64,000 nt of DNA, taken from the NCBI GenBank assembly GCA_031548365.1, contig JAVBRD010000014.1, forward strand, positions 25,579-89,578. The letters run 5' to 3'. The position numbers and the translations under genes are program-made. A model generated the notes under the pieces. It did not search any database. It had not been told where the DNA came from and worked only from the letters and a program-made list of their open reading frames with translations. Source of the stretch: JAVBRD01 sp031548365. Lineage in GTDB: Bacteria; Bacillota; Clostridia; Christensenellales; UBA1750. Positions 50,810 through 59,671 of the stretch are shown piece by piece; positions within the stretch are counted from its first letter, which is position 1; every line of letters starts with the position of its first letter.

Positions 50810-52912
50810 CTATTGCACGAAGACCGATCTGACTCCTGGGATGACGTAATGACTCCCGCCCCTGTCTTTGACGTCTTCCACCATAGAGATCACAAGGAGT
50901 GGATTTTTCGTTTGTTCGTCCGCATTGAAAAGAACGAACCAACCGAGCTCGGTCCCAGTTTTGTCATCTTTGGATTTCTTGATTTCTGCCGTGCCCGTCT
51001 TGCCGGCGAGCGCAAGGCCACGCACTTTGGCTTCCTTGCCCGTGCCGCGTTCGATCACCTGCACTAGCCCATTTCGCACGACCTCCGCCGTTCCGGCTGA
51101 GAACGCGCGGTCGACCCAGGGGATCATCGGAGCGTCCGTGTCAGCAAGGATGAGGCGGGGCCTGGGAATCGTTCCATCGTTGACAAACGCCGCGTAGACG
51201 CACGCCATATGGATGGGGTTGGCCAGCAGCTGACCCTGACCGTAACCGCTGTCGGCAAGCTGTATTTCCGATGTGAAGGATTCGGAGGGCGAAATAACCG
51301 AGGAGTATAAGCCGTACTCAAACGGAATTCGTTCCTCAAAACCCAAGGCGATCAGCTCTTCGGCGAAAGGCTGGGCGCCAATTCTGAGGGAAGCTTTCGC
51401 GAAATAGATGTTGTCGGAGTGCGCGAGCGCGTTCTCCAAATTGGCAGGGCCATCGTACTCCCTGGTGGTCTTGATGTAATAACCGCCCCAGCTGTCATCC
51501 TTTTTCCACTTAAGCCCGCTGCGACCAAAGTTTTCCTGCGGATCAATCGCGCCGGTGTTGACGCCGATGGCCGCAGTGATCGCCTTGAAGATCGACCCCG
51601 GGCAGTGCGCGGCCTTAAAACGGTTGTACATCGGCATGTTGACATCCTCGTTGAGCGAAGCCCACTTCTGCGAAGACATGCCCAGCACAAAATCGTTGGC
51701 GTCATATGCGGGTGTGCTGACCAGCGCGAGGACTTCACCCGTTGCGGGATTCATGGCGACCGAACAGCTCTTGTCCCGCGCAAACTGGGCATACAGCTTT
51801 TCCTGCAGCGCTGCGTCGATGGTCAGCGTGATGTCCCGCCCGCTCCTCCGCTCTTTGCGTGCCAGCGTTTTCACTGTTTTACCATCACCGGTCACGGCGA
51901 CTATTTCGCGTCCGTCCACAGCGCGCAGTGTCTCTTCGTAGATTTTTTCCAACCCAGCTTTACCGATGAGGCTGTTCATGTGGTAGCCTTGCCCGCTCAT
52001 CGCTTCGAGTTCCTCGGCGTTGATGCCCTGCACGTATCCGGTCAAGTGTGACGCGCTCTCTCCGAGCGGGTATACGCGCACCGCTACGTCGACGATTTTC
52101 ACTCCGGGAATCATCAGGAGCTTTTCTTTGAGCTCCATCGCGCTTTTGGGCACCGACTTGATCGCGACAAAAGTGTCAGGCTTGACGTAAGAGGCGGCAA
52201 GCTTTTTTTGTACGCTCTCCGAGGTCATCTCCAACAATTCTGCAACGAGGGCGATGTCCTGTGCGGCCTCTGGGTTCATTTTCTCCGGCACTAGGCCAAC
52301 CGAGGATGCCACGCCTCTTCCGGCCAGCATCATCCCGTTCCGATCAAGGATGCTCCCACGATCGGCGCTCAGCACGTTCACACGCACCCTGTCCTCATCA
52401 GAGGTCAACTCCGGAAAGATCAGACTCGGCGACCACAAAACGCCGTACTCCTTGCCCTCTCCCCGGAAAAGTGTAGCGGCATTCGCAAATTTCACTCTAC
52501 CCGCGACAGTTTCCATGTGCATTACATAGGTGACCAGCGCGTGGGCCTCGGTTGTATCGTTCGCAGGTATGGCCTGAACCTGCACGTTTGTGATCTCAAG
52601 ATGCTTGGCCTCGATGCCCGTATAAATGTTTTTACACTTGGCGGCAAAACCCGCGCCGGTGTATTGAGCTCTGCTCTCCGCGCACAGGAGCTCGTAGGCT
52701 TTGTCGTACGCGCCATCGGCGATGAACGCAAAGTACAAGCGGAGGCGTTCATCGGGCGTCGCGGGAGGTGAGGGTGTCGCGGGAGGAGCGGACTTCAAAA
52801 GCGCGCCTTCGGTCTGGCCGGGCGTGGTTCCGGAGGCGGTACAAGCGCCAAGAACCAACAACAGCGCAAGAATCCCTGCGATCAGGTATCCGCGCATGCT
52901 TGCGTGACACAT
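50810..52912 (-). CDS. Class B penicillin-binding protein (MecA-like, lipoprotein signal)
   Basis: A 700-aa D,D-transpeptidase for cell-wall crosslinking. A lipoprotein-type start (hydrophobic helix, LVLGAC) is followed by a Pro-rich spacer, an NTF2-like MecA-N domain (about 50-170, RLRLYFAFIADGAYDKAYELL), a PBP dimer domain (about 190-345) and the transpeptidase with SxxK in CPGSIFKAI, SxN in HSDN and KTG in GKTGTAEI. This layout is shared with B. subtilis PBP3 and staphylococcal PBP2a, families with low beta-lactam affinity. ATG 52912 has GGGAGG eight bases upstream. It lies 20 bases after the kinase-like gene. Confidence 0.95.
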   Translation of the reverse strand: MCHASMRGYLIAGILALLLVLGACTASGTTPGQTEGALLKSAPPATPSPPATPDERLRLYFAFIADGAYDKAYELLCAESRAQYTGAGFAAKCKNIYTGIEAKHLEITNVQVQAIPANDTTEAHALVTYVMHMETVAGRVKFANAATLFRGEGKEYGVLWSPSLIFPELTSDEDRVRVNVLSADRGSILDRNGMMLAGRGVASSVGLVPEKMNPEAAQDIALVAELLEMTSESVQKKLAASYVKPDTFVAIKSVPKSAMELKEKLLMIPGVKIVDVAVRVYPLGESASHLTGYVQGINAEELEAMSGQGYHMNSLIGKAGLEKIYEETLRAVDGREIVAVTGDGKTVKTLARKERRSGRDITLTIDAALQEKLYAQFARDKSCSVAMNPATGEVLALVSTPAYDANDFVLGMSSQKWASLNEDVNMPMYNRFKAAHCPGSIFKAITAAIGVNTGAIDPQENFGRSGLKWKKDDSWGGYYIKTTREYDGPANLENALAHSDNIYFAKASLRIGAQPFAEELIALGFEERIPFEYGLYSSVISPSESFTSEIQLADSGYGQGQLLANPIHMACVYAAFVNDGTIPRPRLILADTDAPMIPWVDRAFSAGTAEVVRNGLVQVIERGTGKEAKVRGLALAGKTGTAEIKKSKDDKTGTELGWFVLFNADEQTKNPLLVISMVEDVKDRGGSHYVIPGVRSVFVQ

Positions 52913-52932
52913 CAGCCTCGCCTCCCACCCCA

Positions 52933-53778
52933 TCATTTGACCAACAGCGTTTTTTCTTTTGCCGCTTTCCAGTCCAGCATAAAATCATTTATTGTCTGCT
53001 GCCGCTGTTTTCGTGATTCACTGATGGCCCTTTTCGCGACTTCATATAAATCGCCGCTTAAAACCCACTTTTCACGCGAATTTTTGTCGTCCTCTGCGAA
53101 GTAAACAAACGCGGCGGCTCCCATTGTAAAAACATTGCTGATTTCGTCAACGATCGCACCGCTTCTTGATTCTTCCGGTGACATGAGGGAGGGGTCGCCC
53201 CATATTCCGCCATACCCATTCATGTAGCATTGTTTTGCGTAAAAATCAACGTCGCAGATAGCAAAGTCTCCGTTGTCAAAATTATACAGCGTCGCCTGGT
53301 CATTAAAATCGATTGCCACATACCCACATTGGGCAACGTGCGCATGAAAATCCAAGATCCCTTCAAATACTGGCAGCTTTTTTTCAGCTGGAAGCGCCGC
53401 GAATTTTTCCCGCATTTGCCGTTGCGGGTAGCCACAGCTTACCCCGTCAAACCAATCAAAAACAGTTATAAACCCGCCGCCGATTTCTTCCGCACCTATT
53501 TGATCGATCAGCAGCGGGTGCTTGAGTTCTTTGTATTTGAGAACAGAATATTTGAGCCTTGTTATGGCATCCTCAGTGTTTATCAAGCTGTCATGGACGG
53601 TTCTCGCACCCGCAAATTTCAAAAAAAACCGCTTTCCTGCTTTTTCAGCGCCAAAGCATATGCACCCCGAACTTGATTGATCGTATACTTTGAATATCTT
53701 TCCGTACTTACTCAAAAATGAAAAGTCGTACATCTCCATTATCTGAAAAGAAATACCGTCAATCGCTTGAGTAACCAT
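52933..53778 (-). CDS. Protein-kinase-fold protein, AT-rich
   Basis: A 281-aa protein with kinase-like landmarks: nucleotide-lysine region KRFFLKFAGA (about 48-57), a catalytic-loop-like YVAIDFNDQATLYNFDNGDF with D and N, and an ICDVDFY metal-binding DFD-like motif, then a long GGIWGDPSLMSPEE segment like an activation loop and APE motif. It resembles small clostridial Ser/Thr-kinase-like proteins of unknown target. Base composition is clearly more AT-rich than its neighbours, suggesting recent transfer. AAGGG precedes ATG 53778. It is the upstream partner of the PBP gene. Confidence 0.75.
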   Translation of the reverse strand: MVTQAIDGISFQIMEMYDFSFLSKYGKIFKVYDQSSSGCICFGAEKAGKRFFLKFAGARTVHDSLINTEDAITRLKYSVLKYKELKHPLLIDQIGAEEIGGGFITVFDWFDGVSCGYPQRQMREKFAALPAEKKLPVFEGILDFHAHVAQCGYVAIDFNDQATLYNFDNGDFAICDVDFYAKQCYMNGYGGIWGDPSLMSPEESRSGAIVDEISNVFTMGAAAFVYFAEDDKNSREKWVLSGDLYEVAKRAISESRKQRQQTINDFMLDWKAAKEKTLLVK

Positions 53779-53893
53779 ACACTCATCCCTTCGTACCCAA
53801 AAGAAAATCAATGCGTCCCGAATGCGTGGTTTACATAGCGCGCTCCCATGCCGCCGCGCCTTATGGGCGCTTTATATGCGGCGCGTTCACCGG

Positions 53894-55300
53894 CTATTCG
53901 GAGACAACCGGCTCCATGGCGGCATCCGGAGCGCGCTGAATGATCTTCGCCGTCTTCCACTTGCCCAGCAGCACATACGTCAGGCTCGCGGCGAGGCCGA
54001 GCAAAGACGCGCCGGGCGCCGCAAGCCCGATGCCCGCCACGCCCATGCCCATCGTGCTGCTGAAAAAGTACGCAAGCGGCACGCGCAAGACCACAGCGCA
54101 CACGAGACTCTGGGCGAGAGAGAACGTGGTGTGTCCTGAACCGTTGATGAACCCGGTCAAGCAAAAGATAAACGCCACCAGCAAAAAGTCCCAGCTGAAC
54201 GCGCGCATGTAGACCGAGCCGACCTCAAGCACCTCCGCATCGCGGGAGAAAATGCCGATGATGCTGGACGGCGAGAGCTGCGCCCACGCAAATACGACAA
54301 GCGCAAACGAAAAGCAGATGCCAATGCCAATCCACAGCGAGCGAAGCGCACGCGCGTGCTTGCCCGCGCCTACATTCTGCCCCGTGAAAGCCGAGAGCGC
54401 CATGGACATCGCCATCGCGGGGAGCATGGCAAAGCTGTTGAAACGGCTGGTGATCCCAAGCCCCGTCGACGCGGCCAACCCGAACTGGTTGACGAGCGAT
54501 GTGTTGAACGCAAAGGAAAGCGAAGTGAGCACATTCTGTATGGATACCGGCAGCCCCACCTGCACAAGCAACTTGAGTTTATCCGGCACAATGCGGAAAC
54601 TGGATGGCTTAAAGTCGAACACGAACGCTCTTGACTTGAGGTATACCACCGCCATCGCCAGCGCGATCGCCTGCGAGACGACCGTGGCGATGGCCGCGCC
54701 GCCCGCGCCCATGCCAAAGCATGCCACCAGCAGAAAATCGAGCCCGATATTAATCAGGCACGCGATCGCGATGAACCACAGCGGGCGCGTGGAGTCTCCC
54801 ATGCCTCGCAAGATCGCGTTGATGGCGTTATATCCGAAAATAAACACCACACCCGTCATGCAAACGCGCAGATACGCGAGCGCTTCTCCGTATGCCTCCT
54901 CGGGCGTTTTCATCATGGTGAGCACGCTTGGCGCGGCAACAATCATGATCGCCGTCAGTACCGCAGAAGCCATGAGCGCGAACGCCAGAGTGGTTTGGAT
55001 CACGTCGCGCGTGTCGTCCGGTCTGTTCGCGCCTTGATACTGCGCGATGAGTACCGTGGTCCCCACCGTGATGCCCGCGACAAAGTTCGTGACAATCATT
55101 GTCACCTGTCCGCCGATGTGTACGCCCGAAATGCCGCCCGCGCCGCCAAACCAGCCCAAAATGAGCATGTCTGTGAGCGCGTACAGCGCTTGGAGCGCGT
55201 TTGACAGCAAAAACGGGAGGCTGAACCGAATGAGCTGCCGTGCGATCGGTCCCTCGGTCAGGTTGTTCTGGAAGCGTGCTTGCTGCATGTTCGTGATCAT
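53894..55300 (-). CDS. MATE family efflux transporter
   Basis: A 468-aa, 12-helix multidrug/toxin extrusion antiporter. It shows LTEGPIARQLIRFSLPFLLSNALQALYAL (positions about 10-38; given only in outline), RGMGDSTRPL in the loop after the sixth helix, the second-half equivalent around VGLPVSIQNVLTSLSFAF, and FINGSGHT. Start uncertain: ATG 55300 (next to GAAGG) or ATG 55288. TATACT at plus 55314-55319 complement could be its -10. Exports cationic compounds, drugs or metabolites with Na or H; substrate unknown. Divergent from the mannosidase. Confidence 0.93.
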   Translation of the reverse strand: MITNMQQARFQNNLTEGPIARQLIRFSLPFLLSNALQALYALTDMLILGWFGGAGGISGVHIGGQVTMIVTNFVAGITVGTTVLIAQYQGANRPDDTRDVIQTTLAFALMASAVLTAIMIVAAPSVLTMMKTPEEAYGEALAYLRVCMTGVVFIFGYNAINAILRGMGDSTRPLWFIAIACLINIGLDFLLVACFGMGAGGAAIATVVSQAIALAMAVVYLKSRAFVFDFKPSSFRIVPDKLKLLVQVGLPVSIQNVLTSLSFAFNTSLVNQFGLAASTGLGITSRFNSFAMLPAMAMSMALSAFTGQNVGAGKHARALRSLWIGIGICFSFALVVFAWAQLSPSSIIGIFSRDAEVLEVGSVYMRAFSWDFLLVAFIFCLTGFINGSGHTTFSLAQSLVCAVVLRVPLAYFFSSTMGMGVAGIGLAAPGASLLGLAASLTYVLLGKWKTAKIIQRAPDAAMEPVVSE

Positions 55301-55456
55301 CCCTTCGTCCAGCGAGTATAGCACGCCGCGAGCGGTTTGTGTGTAGGAAATACCACTGAAGCGTCGGAAATGTTTACTGATGCCGTTCAGCACAAAACGT
55401 GAGAATTTCCACCCAAAGAGAAAGCCTTTTCCCCTGCGAGAGCAAAGCGGGGCTTG

Positions 55457-55484
55457 TTGACATTTTGGCCTGCCATGCTATGCT
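55457..55484 (+). promoter_or_regulatory. SigA-type promoter of the mannosidase-sulfatase pair
   Basis: Perfect TTGACA (55457-55462), 16-base spacer, TATGCT (55479-55484), 29 bases before the GTG start. Confidence 0.6.
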
Positions 55485-55513
55485 CAGATCAAGACACTAC
55501 GGGAGGGCTAGCT

Positions 55514-58195
55514 GTGGCCAAAATCACAGGGTACGTCATTACCGCCGGTCATCTGGATATCGAGTGGTATCAGCCGCTTTGCTCCTACCGCTTCTGGACA
55601 GCGGAGGCGCTTGAGACGCTAAAGCGCATTGATCGCGAACGCCATGATTTCACGTGCTACGTTCTGGACGGCCAGGTTTTCCCACTTGAGGAGTACCTGG
55701 AGGTCGTTCCGGAGGATGAAAGCGCGATGCGCGCGCTGATCGCCTCTGGCAAGCTGGCCATCGGCCCTTTTTATACCCAGTTTGACGAGTGGCTGCCCTC
55801 CGCGGAATGCATCATCCGCAACTGTCTGTACGGAAACCGAAAGTCACTGGCGATGGGCGGCATCATGCGCGCCGGGTATCTGCCGGACAACTTCGGGCAT
55901 CCGATGCAAATGCCGCAGATCCTGCGCGGTTTTGACATCGACTCGCTGTTGTTTATGCGCGGTTTTCCCGAGGTGCCCGGAGGGCACCCTGATGAATTCA
56001 TCTACCGCGGCATCGACGGTTCCGAGGTGCTGGCCAGCCATTTCCGCGAGACTTACGCGGGCGCGTTCGACATCTTCCAAAAGAAGGCGGATCCGCTCAC
56101 GCCGCGCGAAGTGCCTTATTACGCGGATTACCTTGGGTACGAGTATTTCCGTGAACTCGCGGTGCACGACGACCCACAGCGCATCGCGCGCAACATGATC
56201 CAGAACGTACACCGCATCAAGGAGCGCTATCCTTCGGGCGTGATCGCGCTCGTGGCGGGATATGACCACCTCCCCCCGCAGATCAATGTCGGCGACTCCA
56301 TCCGGGCGGCCAATGAAATGCAAGACGAGATTGAGTTCGTCATGGGCGACGCCGAGGGATACGTGCGCGAGGTCAAAAAAGCCCTGCGCTCACCAGCGGT
56401 ATACGGCATGGAGCTCATCGGCTCAAGGTATCAGTACATCCTTCTGGGCGCGCTGTCGACTCGCACCTACCTCAAACGCGCGCACTTTGCGTGCGAAGCG
56501 CTCCTCGAGCGGTATGCAGAGCCGCTGGACGCGATGGCATCGCTCCTGGGCTATCCTGACAAGCCCGCGCTGCTCCACCAGGCTTGGCGGAGCATGCTCA
56601 TCAACAGCGCTCACGATTCGATCCACGGCTCAAGTGTGGACGAGGTCCATGTAGAGATGGATGCGCGTTACGGCACCGTGCGGCAGATCGCCGCAGGGAT
56701 TATCCACGATGCCATGAAGCACATGGGCGCGCGCATGCCGCTCCCACCCACGGGGCGTGCGATGCTCCGCTACGCGCCCGTGCGCTCGGCGCACCCGCAG
56801 GTGTGCGAGGTCTGGCTGCCCGTCGGGGACGATCCTGTGAGCGTGGCGCGATCGGATGGGCGCGTGCTGCCCACGCAAATCCTTTCGCGAGAGAAAATCG
56901 CACTCAACGGCAAGGGACAGCCGCGCAACGCGCCGTATCACAACAGCGTTCTGCGCAAGCTGCTCTTCCTTGACGACGCAGGCGAGGGCGCGCTCGCGAT
57001 GTTCACGACGACTGAAGCGGCCGCGCCGAAGACCGCGCTTAGGGTCAGCGAGCGCTCCATCGAGAACGAGTTCATCCGCGTCGACGTCGAGGGCGCATTG
57101 ATGAGCATATTCGACAAACGCACCGGCAAAAGCTTTGAAAACCTCAATCTCTTGGAAGAGGACGCCGAGGCGGGGGACGCATGGGATCACTCTCCCCCGT
57201 GGACACACGGCGAGAAAGTGCTTTCCACGGCGGCGGCGATGACGGCAAGGATAACCGAGCGCGGACCTGTGCGCGCGACAATCGCAATGGAAGGCGTCAT
57301 GAGCGTTCCCGCGCGTTTGATCGGCGACGAGAGAAGCCAGGCGCGAGAGAGCATGCCCATCTCCTTTGAAGTCGCTGTGTGCGCAGGCGTACCGCGCGTG
57401 GACGTAAAGCTCACGTTGGACAACCGCGCCCGCGATCACCGCGTGCGTTTGTGCGTGCCGATGGGTGTAGTGACTGATGCCATACGCTCGCAAAGTCAGC
57501 TGGCTGTCATCGACCGCGCTGTGCGCCGGCCGGTGGAGATCGAACCGTGGCACCAGCCCCCCACTGTACTCCTCCCCTTCCGAGAGTGGGTGGCCGCTCA
57601 GGATGGCAGCGCCGGACTGGCCGTCGCGCTGAAAGGCGTTTACGACTACGAGGCGCAGGAGACGGCATGCGGCCAGCCGCGCGCGTGCTTCACACTTCTG
57701 CGTGGATTTGAACTCATGGGCCGAATGAACATGCCCGCTCGCAGCGGAGGCGCGTCGCCATCAAGCCACACACCGGGCGCGCAATGCATCGGTGAGCACA
57801 TCGTTGAGTGGGCGTACATGCCTTACGCCGCCGACGCTGATGATCGCGCACCCTTTCTCGGGCTTGCGCAGTGTTTCCTGTATCCCCCAGTTGTTCACGC
57901 ACTGCGGGAGCCGCAGGTGGATAAGGCCACAGCAGTTTGCCCTGACCTGTTTTCGTGGACGGAGAAAAACATCCAGTTTTCCGCGTTCAAACGTTGCTTT
58001 GACCGGGATGGATGCCTTCTTCGGCTTTATGAAAACCAAGGCAGGAAAACAACCGCCCGCGTCCGCGTGAACGGTTTTACGCGGGCTGCGCTCTGCGACA
58101 TGAACGAGCGTACGTTATCCGAAGTACGCATCGAAAACGGCGTGATCACGTTGCACTTTGAGCCGTACAAAGCGCTGAGCGTCAAAATCATCTGA
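55514..58195 (+). CDS. Glycoside hydrolase family 38 alpha-mannosidase
   Basis: An 893-aa cytoplasmic exo-alpha-mannosidase (no signal peptide). Zinc and catalytic landmarks: AGHLDIEWYQP (His and Asp ligands, about 11-21), PDNFGHPMQMPQ (nucleophile Asp region, about 121-132), HDSIHGSSVDEVHVEMD (second His cluster, about 366-382), then the GH38 C-terminal beta domains. Prefers alpha-mannosides from N-glycans or mannans, presumably imported as oligosaccharides. The start is GTG 55514 with GGGAGG seven bases upstream. Followed 52 bases later by a sulfatase, so the pair may dismantle sulfated mannose-containing glycans. Confidence 0.94.
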   Translation: MAKITGYVITAGHLDIEWYQPLCSYRFWTAEALETLKRIDRERHDFTCYVLDGQVFPLEEYLEVVPEDESAMRALIASGKLAIGPFYTQFDEWLPSAECIIRNCLYGNRKSLAMGGIMRAGYLPDNFGHPMQMPQILRGFDIDSLLFMRGFPEVPGGHPDEFIYRGIDGSEVLASHFRETYAGAFDIFQKKADPLTPREVPYYADYLGYEYFRELAVHDDPQRIARNMIQNVHRIKERYPSGVIALVAGYDHLPPQINVGDSIRAANEMQDEIEFVMGDAEGYVREVKKALRSPAVYGMELIGSRYQYILLGALSTRTYLKRAHFACEALLERYAEPLDAMASLLGYPDKPALLHQAWRSMLINSAHDSIHGSSVDEVHVEMDARYGTVRQIAAGIIHDAMKHMGARMPLPPTGRAMLRYAPVRSAHPQVCEVWLPVGDDPVSVARSDGRVLPTQILSREKIALNGKGQPRNAPYHNSVLRKLLFLDDAGEGALAMFTTTEAAAPKTALRVSERSIENEFIRVDVEGALMSIFDKRTGKSFENLNLLEEDAEAGDAWDHSPPWTHGEKVLSTAAAMTARITERGPVRATIAMEGVMSVPARLIGDERSQARESMPISFEVAVCAGVPRVDVKLTLDNRARDHRVRLCVPMGVVTDAIRSQSQLAVIDRAVRRPVEIEPWHQPPTVLLPFREWVAAQDGSAGLAVALKGVYDYEAQETACGQPRACFTLLRGFELMGRMNMPARSGGASPSSHTPGAQCIGEHIVEWAYMPYAADADDRAPFLGLAQCFLYPPVVHALREPQVDKATAVCPDLFSWTEKNIQFSAFKRCFDRDGCLLRLYENQGRKTTARVRVNGFTRAALCDMNERTLSEVRIENGVITLHFEPYKALSVKII

Positions 58196-58247
58196 CGGCG
58201 CATCTACCCTTGCAGGATCGTCCACGCACGAAAGGAGCGAGCATTGC

Positions 58248-59582
58248 ATGAACGTCATCTACATCCACACCCACGACAGCGGGCGCTACATCGAACCCTA
58301 CGGCTGCGGCATCAAGACGCCCAACCTCATGGCTTTCGCGCGCGAGTCACTGCTCTTCCGGCACTGCTACAACGCTGGGCCAACCTGTTCGCCCAGCCGA
58401 GCCGCGCTGTTGACCGGTATGTCCCCCCACGAGTGCGGCATGGAGGGGCTGGCGCACAGGGGCTGGAAACTCAGGGATTACGCGCGTCACCTCGCGCCAT
58501 TTCTCGGGCGAAACGGCTTCCACACCGCGCTTTGCGGCGTTCAGCACGAGGCGCCAGATCCCGCGATGATCGGGTATGACGAGCTGCTATCTCCGCCCGA
58601 GAACGACGCGGCGAACCCCAAGTCGCGCGACCTGGTCAACGCTCACGCATGCGCGGAGTACATCGCGCGCTACTTCAGCACGACGGGACAGCGGCCACTC
58701 TTTCTGGCGTTTGGCATGACGTCGACGCACAGAATCTACCCCGCCCTTGATCCAGATGACACAGGCTTTGATTATGTCACGCCCCCGCCTGTCGTCTACG
58801 ACTGCGAGCAGAATCGCCGCGACATCGCCGAGTTCCAAAAGTCCGCGGATATCGCCGATCAAAGCGTGGGCGTCGTGTTGGACGCTCTCAAGCGCGCAGG
58901 TGTGTACGATGACAGCCTGATTATTTTCACGACCGATCACGGCCTCGCGTTCCCGCACATGAAGTGCACACTGTACGACACAGGCATTGGCGTTAGCCTG
59001 ATCGTGCGGCATCCGAAAGGCGCGAGAAACGGGCGCGCGACCGACGCGCTGGTTTCGCACATCGACCTTTACCCAACGATCTGTGATGCCGCAGGCATTG
59101 CGCCCCCCGATGGGCTGCGGGGGACGTCGCTCATACCCCTCCTGCGCGGGGAAAGCGATGCTGCGGGAAGCGAAATTTTCTCCGAGGTCACGTTTCACGC
59201 CGCGTATGAGCCCATGCGCTGTATCCGCACGAAACGTTACAAGCTTATTCGCTTTTTCGACAGCCACAACGGGTCGGTGCTCGCCAATACTGACGACGGG
59301 TACGCCAAGCGATTCCTGCTCGAACACGGCGGTTTCTCCGGCGTGCGCGCGAGAGAGATGCTCATTGACCTATACATCGATCCGCTCGAGCGCGAAAACC
59401 TCGCGTGGGATGCGCGCTACAAAGAAGTGTATGCCGATATGTGGGACCGGCTGGACGCGTGGATGAAGGACACCCACGATCCGCTCCTAACCTCAGGCGC
59501 ACGCGCGCCCCGCCCGCAGGGGTCGCGCGTCAACAGCCGCGGGTGCATCCATCCCGGCGACAACGACTTCGAAGACAATTAA
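58248..59582 (+). CDS. Type I sulfatase (formylglycine-dependent)
   Basis: A 444-aa alkaline-phosphatase-fold sulfatase. The maturation motif CSPSRAALLTG (Cys about 47; C-x-P-x-R) would be converted to formylglycine; THDSGRYIEPYG supplies a calcium Asp, and FTTDHGLAFPHMK carries further metal ligands. The subgroup resembles heparan N-sulfatase-like bacterial enzymes. No signal peptide, so it acts in the cytoplasm. AAAGGAG precedes ATG 58248. No formylglycine-generating (anSME) gene is in the window. A terminator follows. Confidence 0.93.
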   Translation: MNVIYIHTHDSGRYIEPYGCGIKTPNLMAFARESLLFRHCYNAGPTCSPSRAALLTGMSPHECGMEGLAHRGWKLRDYARHLAPFLGRNGFHTALCGVQHEAPDPAMIGYDELLSPPENDAANPKSRDLVNAHACAEYIARYFSTTGQRPLFLAFGMTSTHRIYPALDPDDTGFDYVTPPPVVYDCEQNRRDIAEFQKSADIADQSVGVVLDALKRAGVYDDSLIIFTTDHGLAFPHMKCTLYDTGIGVSLIVRHPKGARNGRATDALVSHIDLYPTICDAAGIAPPDGLRGTSLIPLLRGESDAAGSEIFSEVTFHAAYEPMRCIRTKRYKLIRFFDSHNGSVLANTDDGYAKRFLLEHGGFSGVRAREMLIDLYIDPLERENLAWDARYKEVYADMWDRLDAWMKDTHDPLLTSGARAPRPQGSRVNSRGCIHPGDNDFEDN

Positions 59583-59606
59583 CGCGCGTCTTCTTCCTTG
59601 CATATA

Positions 59607-59640
59607 CAAACGGCGTTCGGATCGGTCCGAACGCCGTTTG
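59607..59640. terminator. Bidirectional terminator between sulfatase and histidine kinase genes
   Basis: A perfect 15-bp stem CAAACGGCGTTCGGA (59607-59621) with TCCGAACGCCGTTTG (59626-59640), 4-nt loop. Followed by CTTAAACG; the T-run is poor, but the stem is very stable. Confidence 0.7.
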
Positions 59641-59671
59641 CTTAAACGTTTGGCATGCCACTGGCCCGCCG

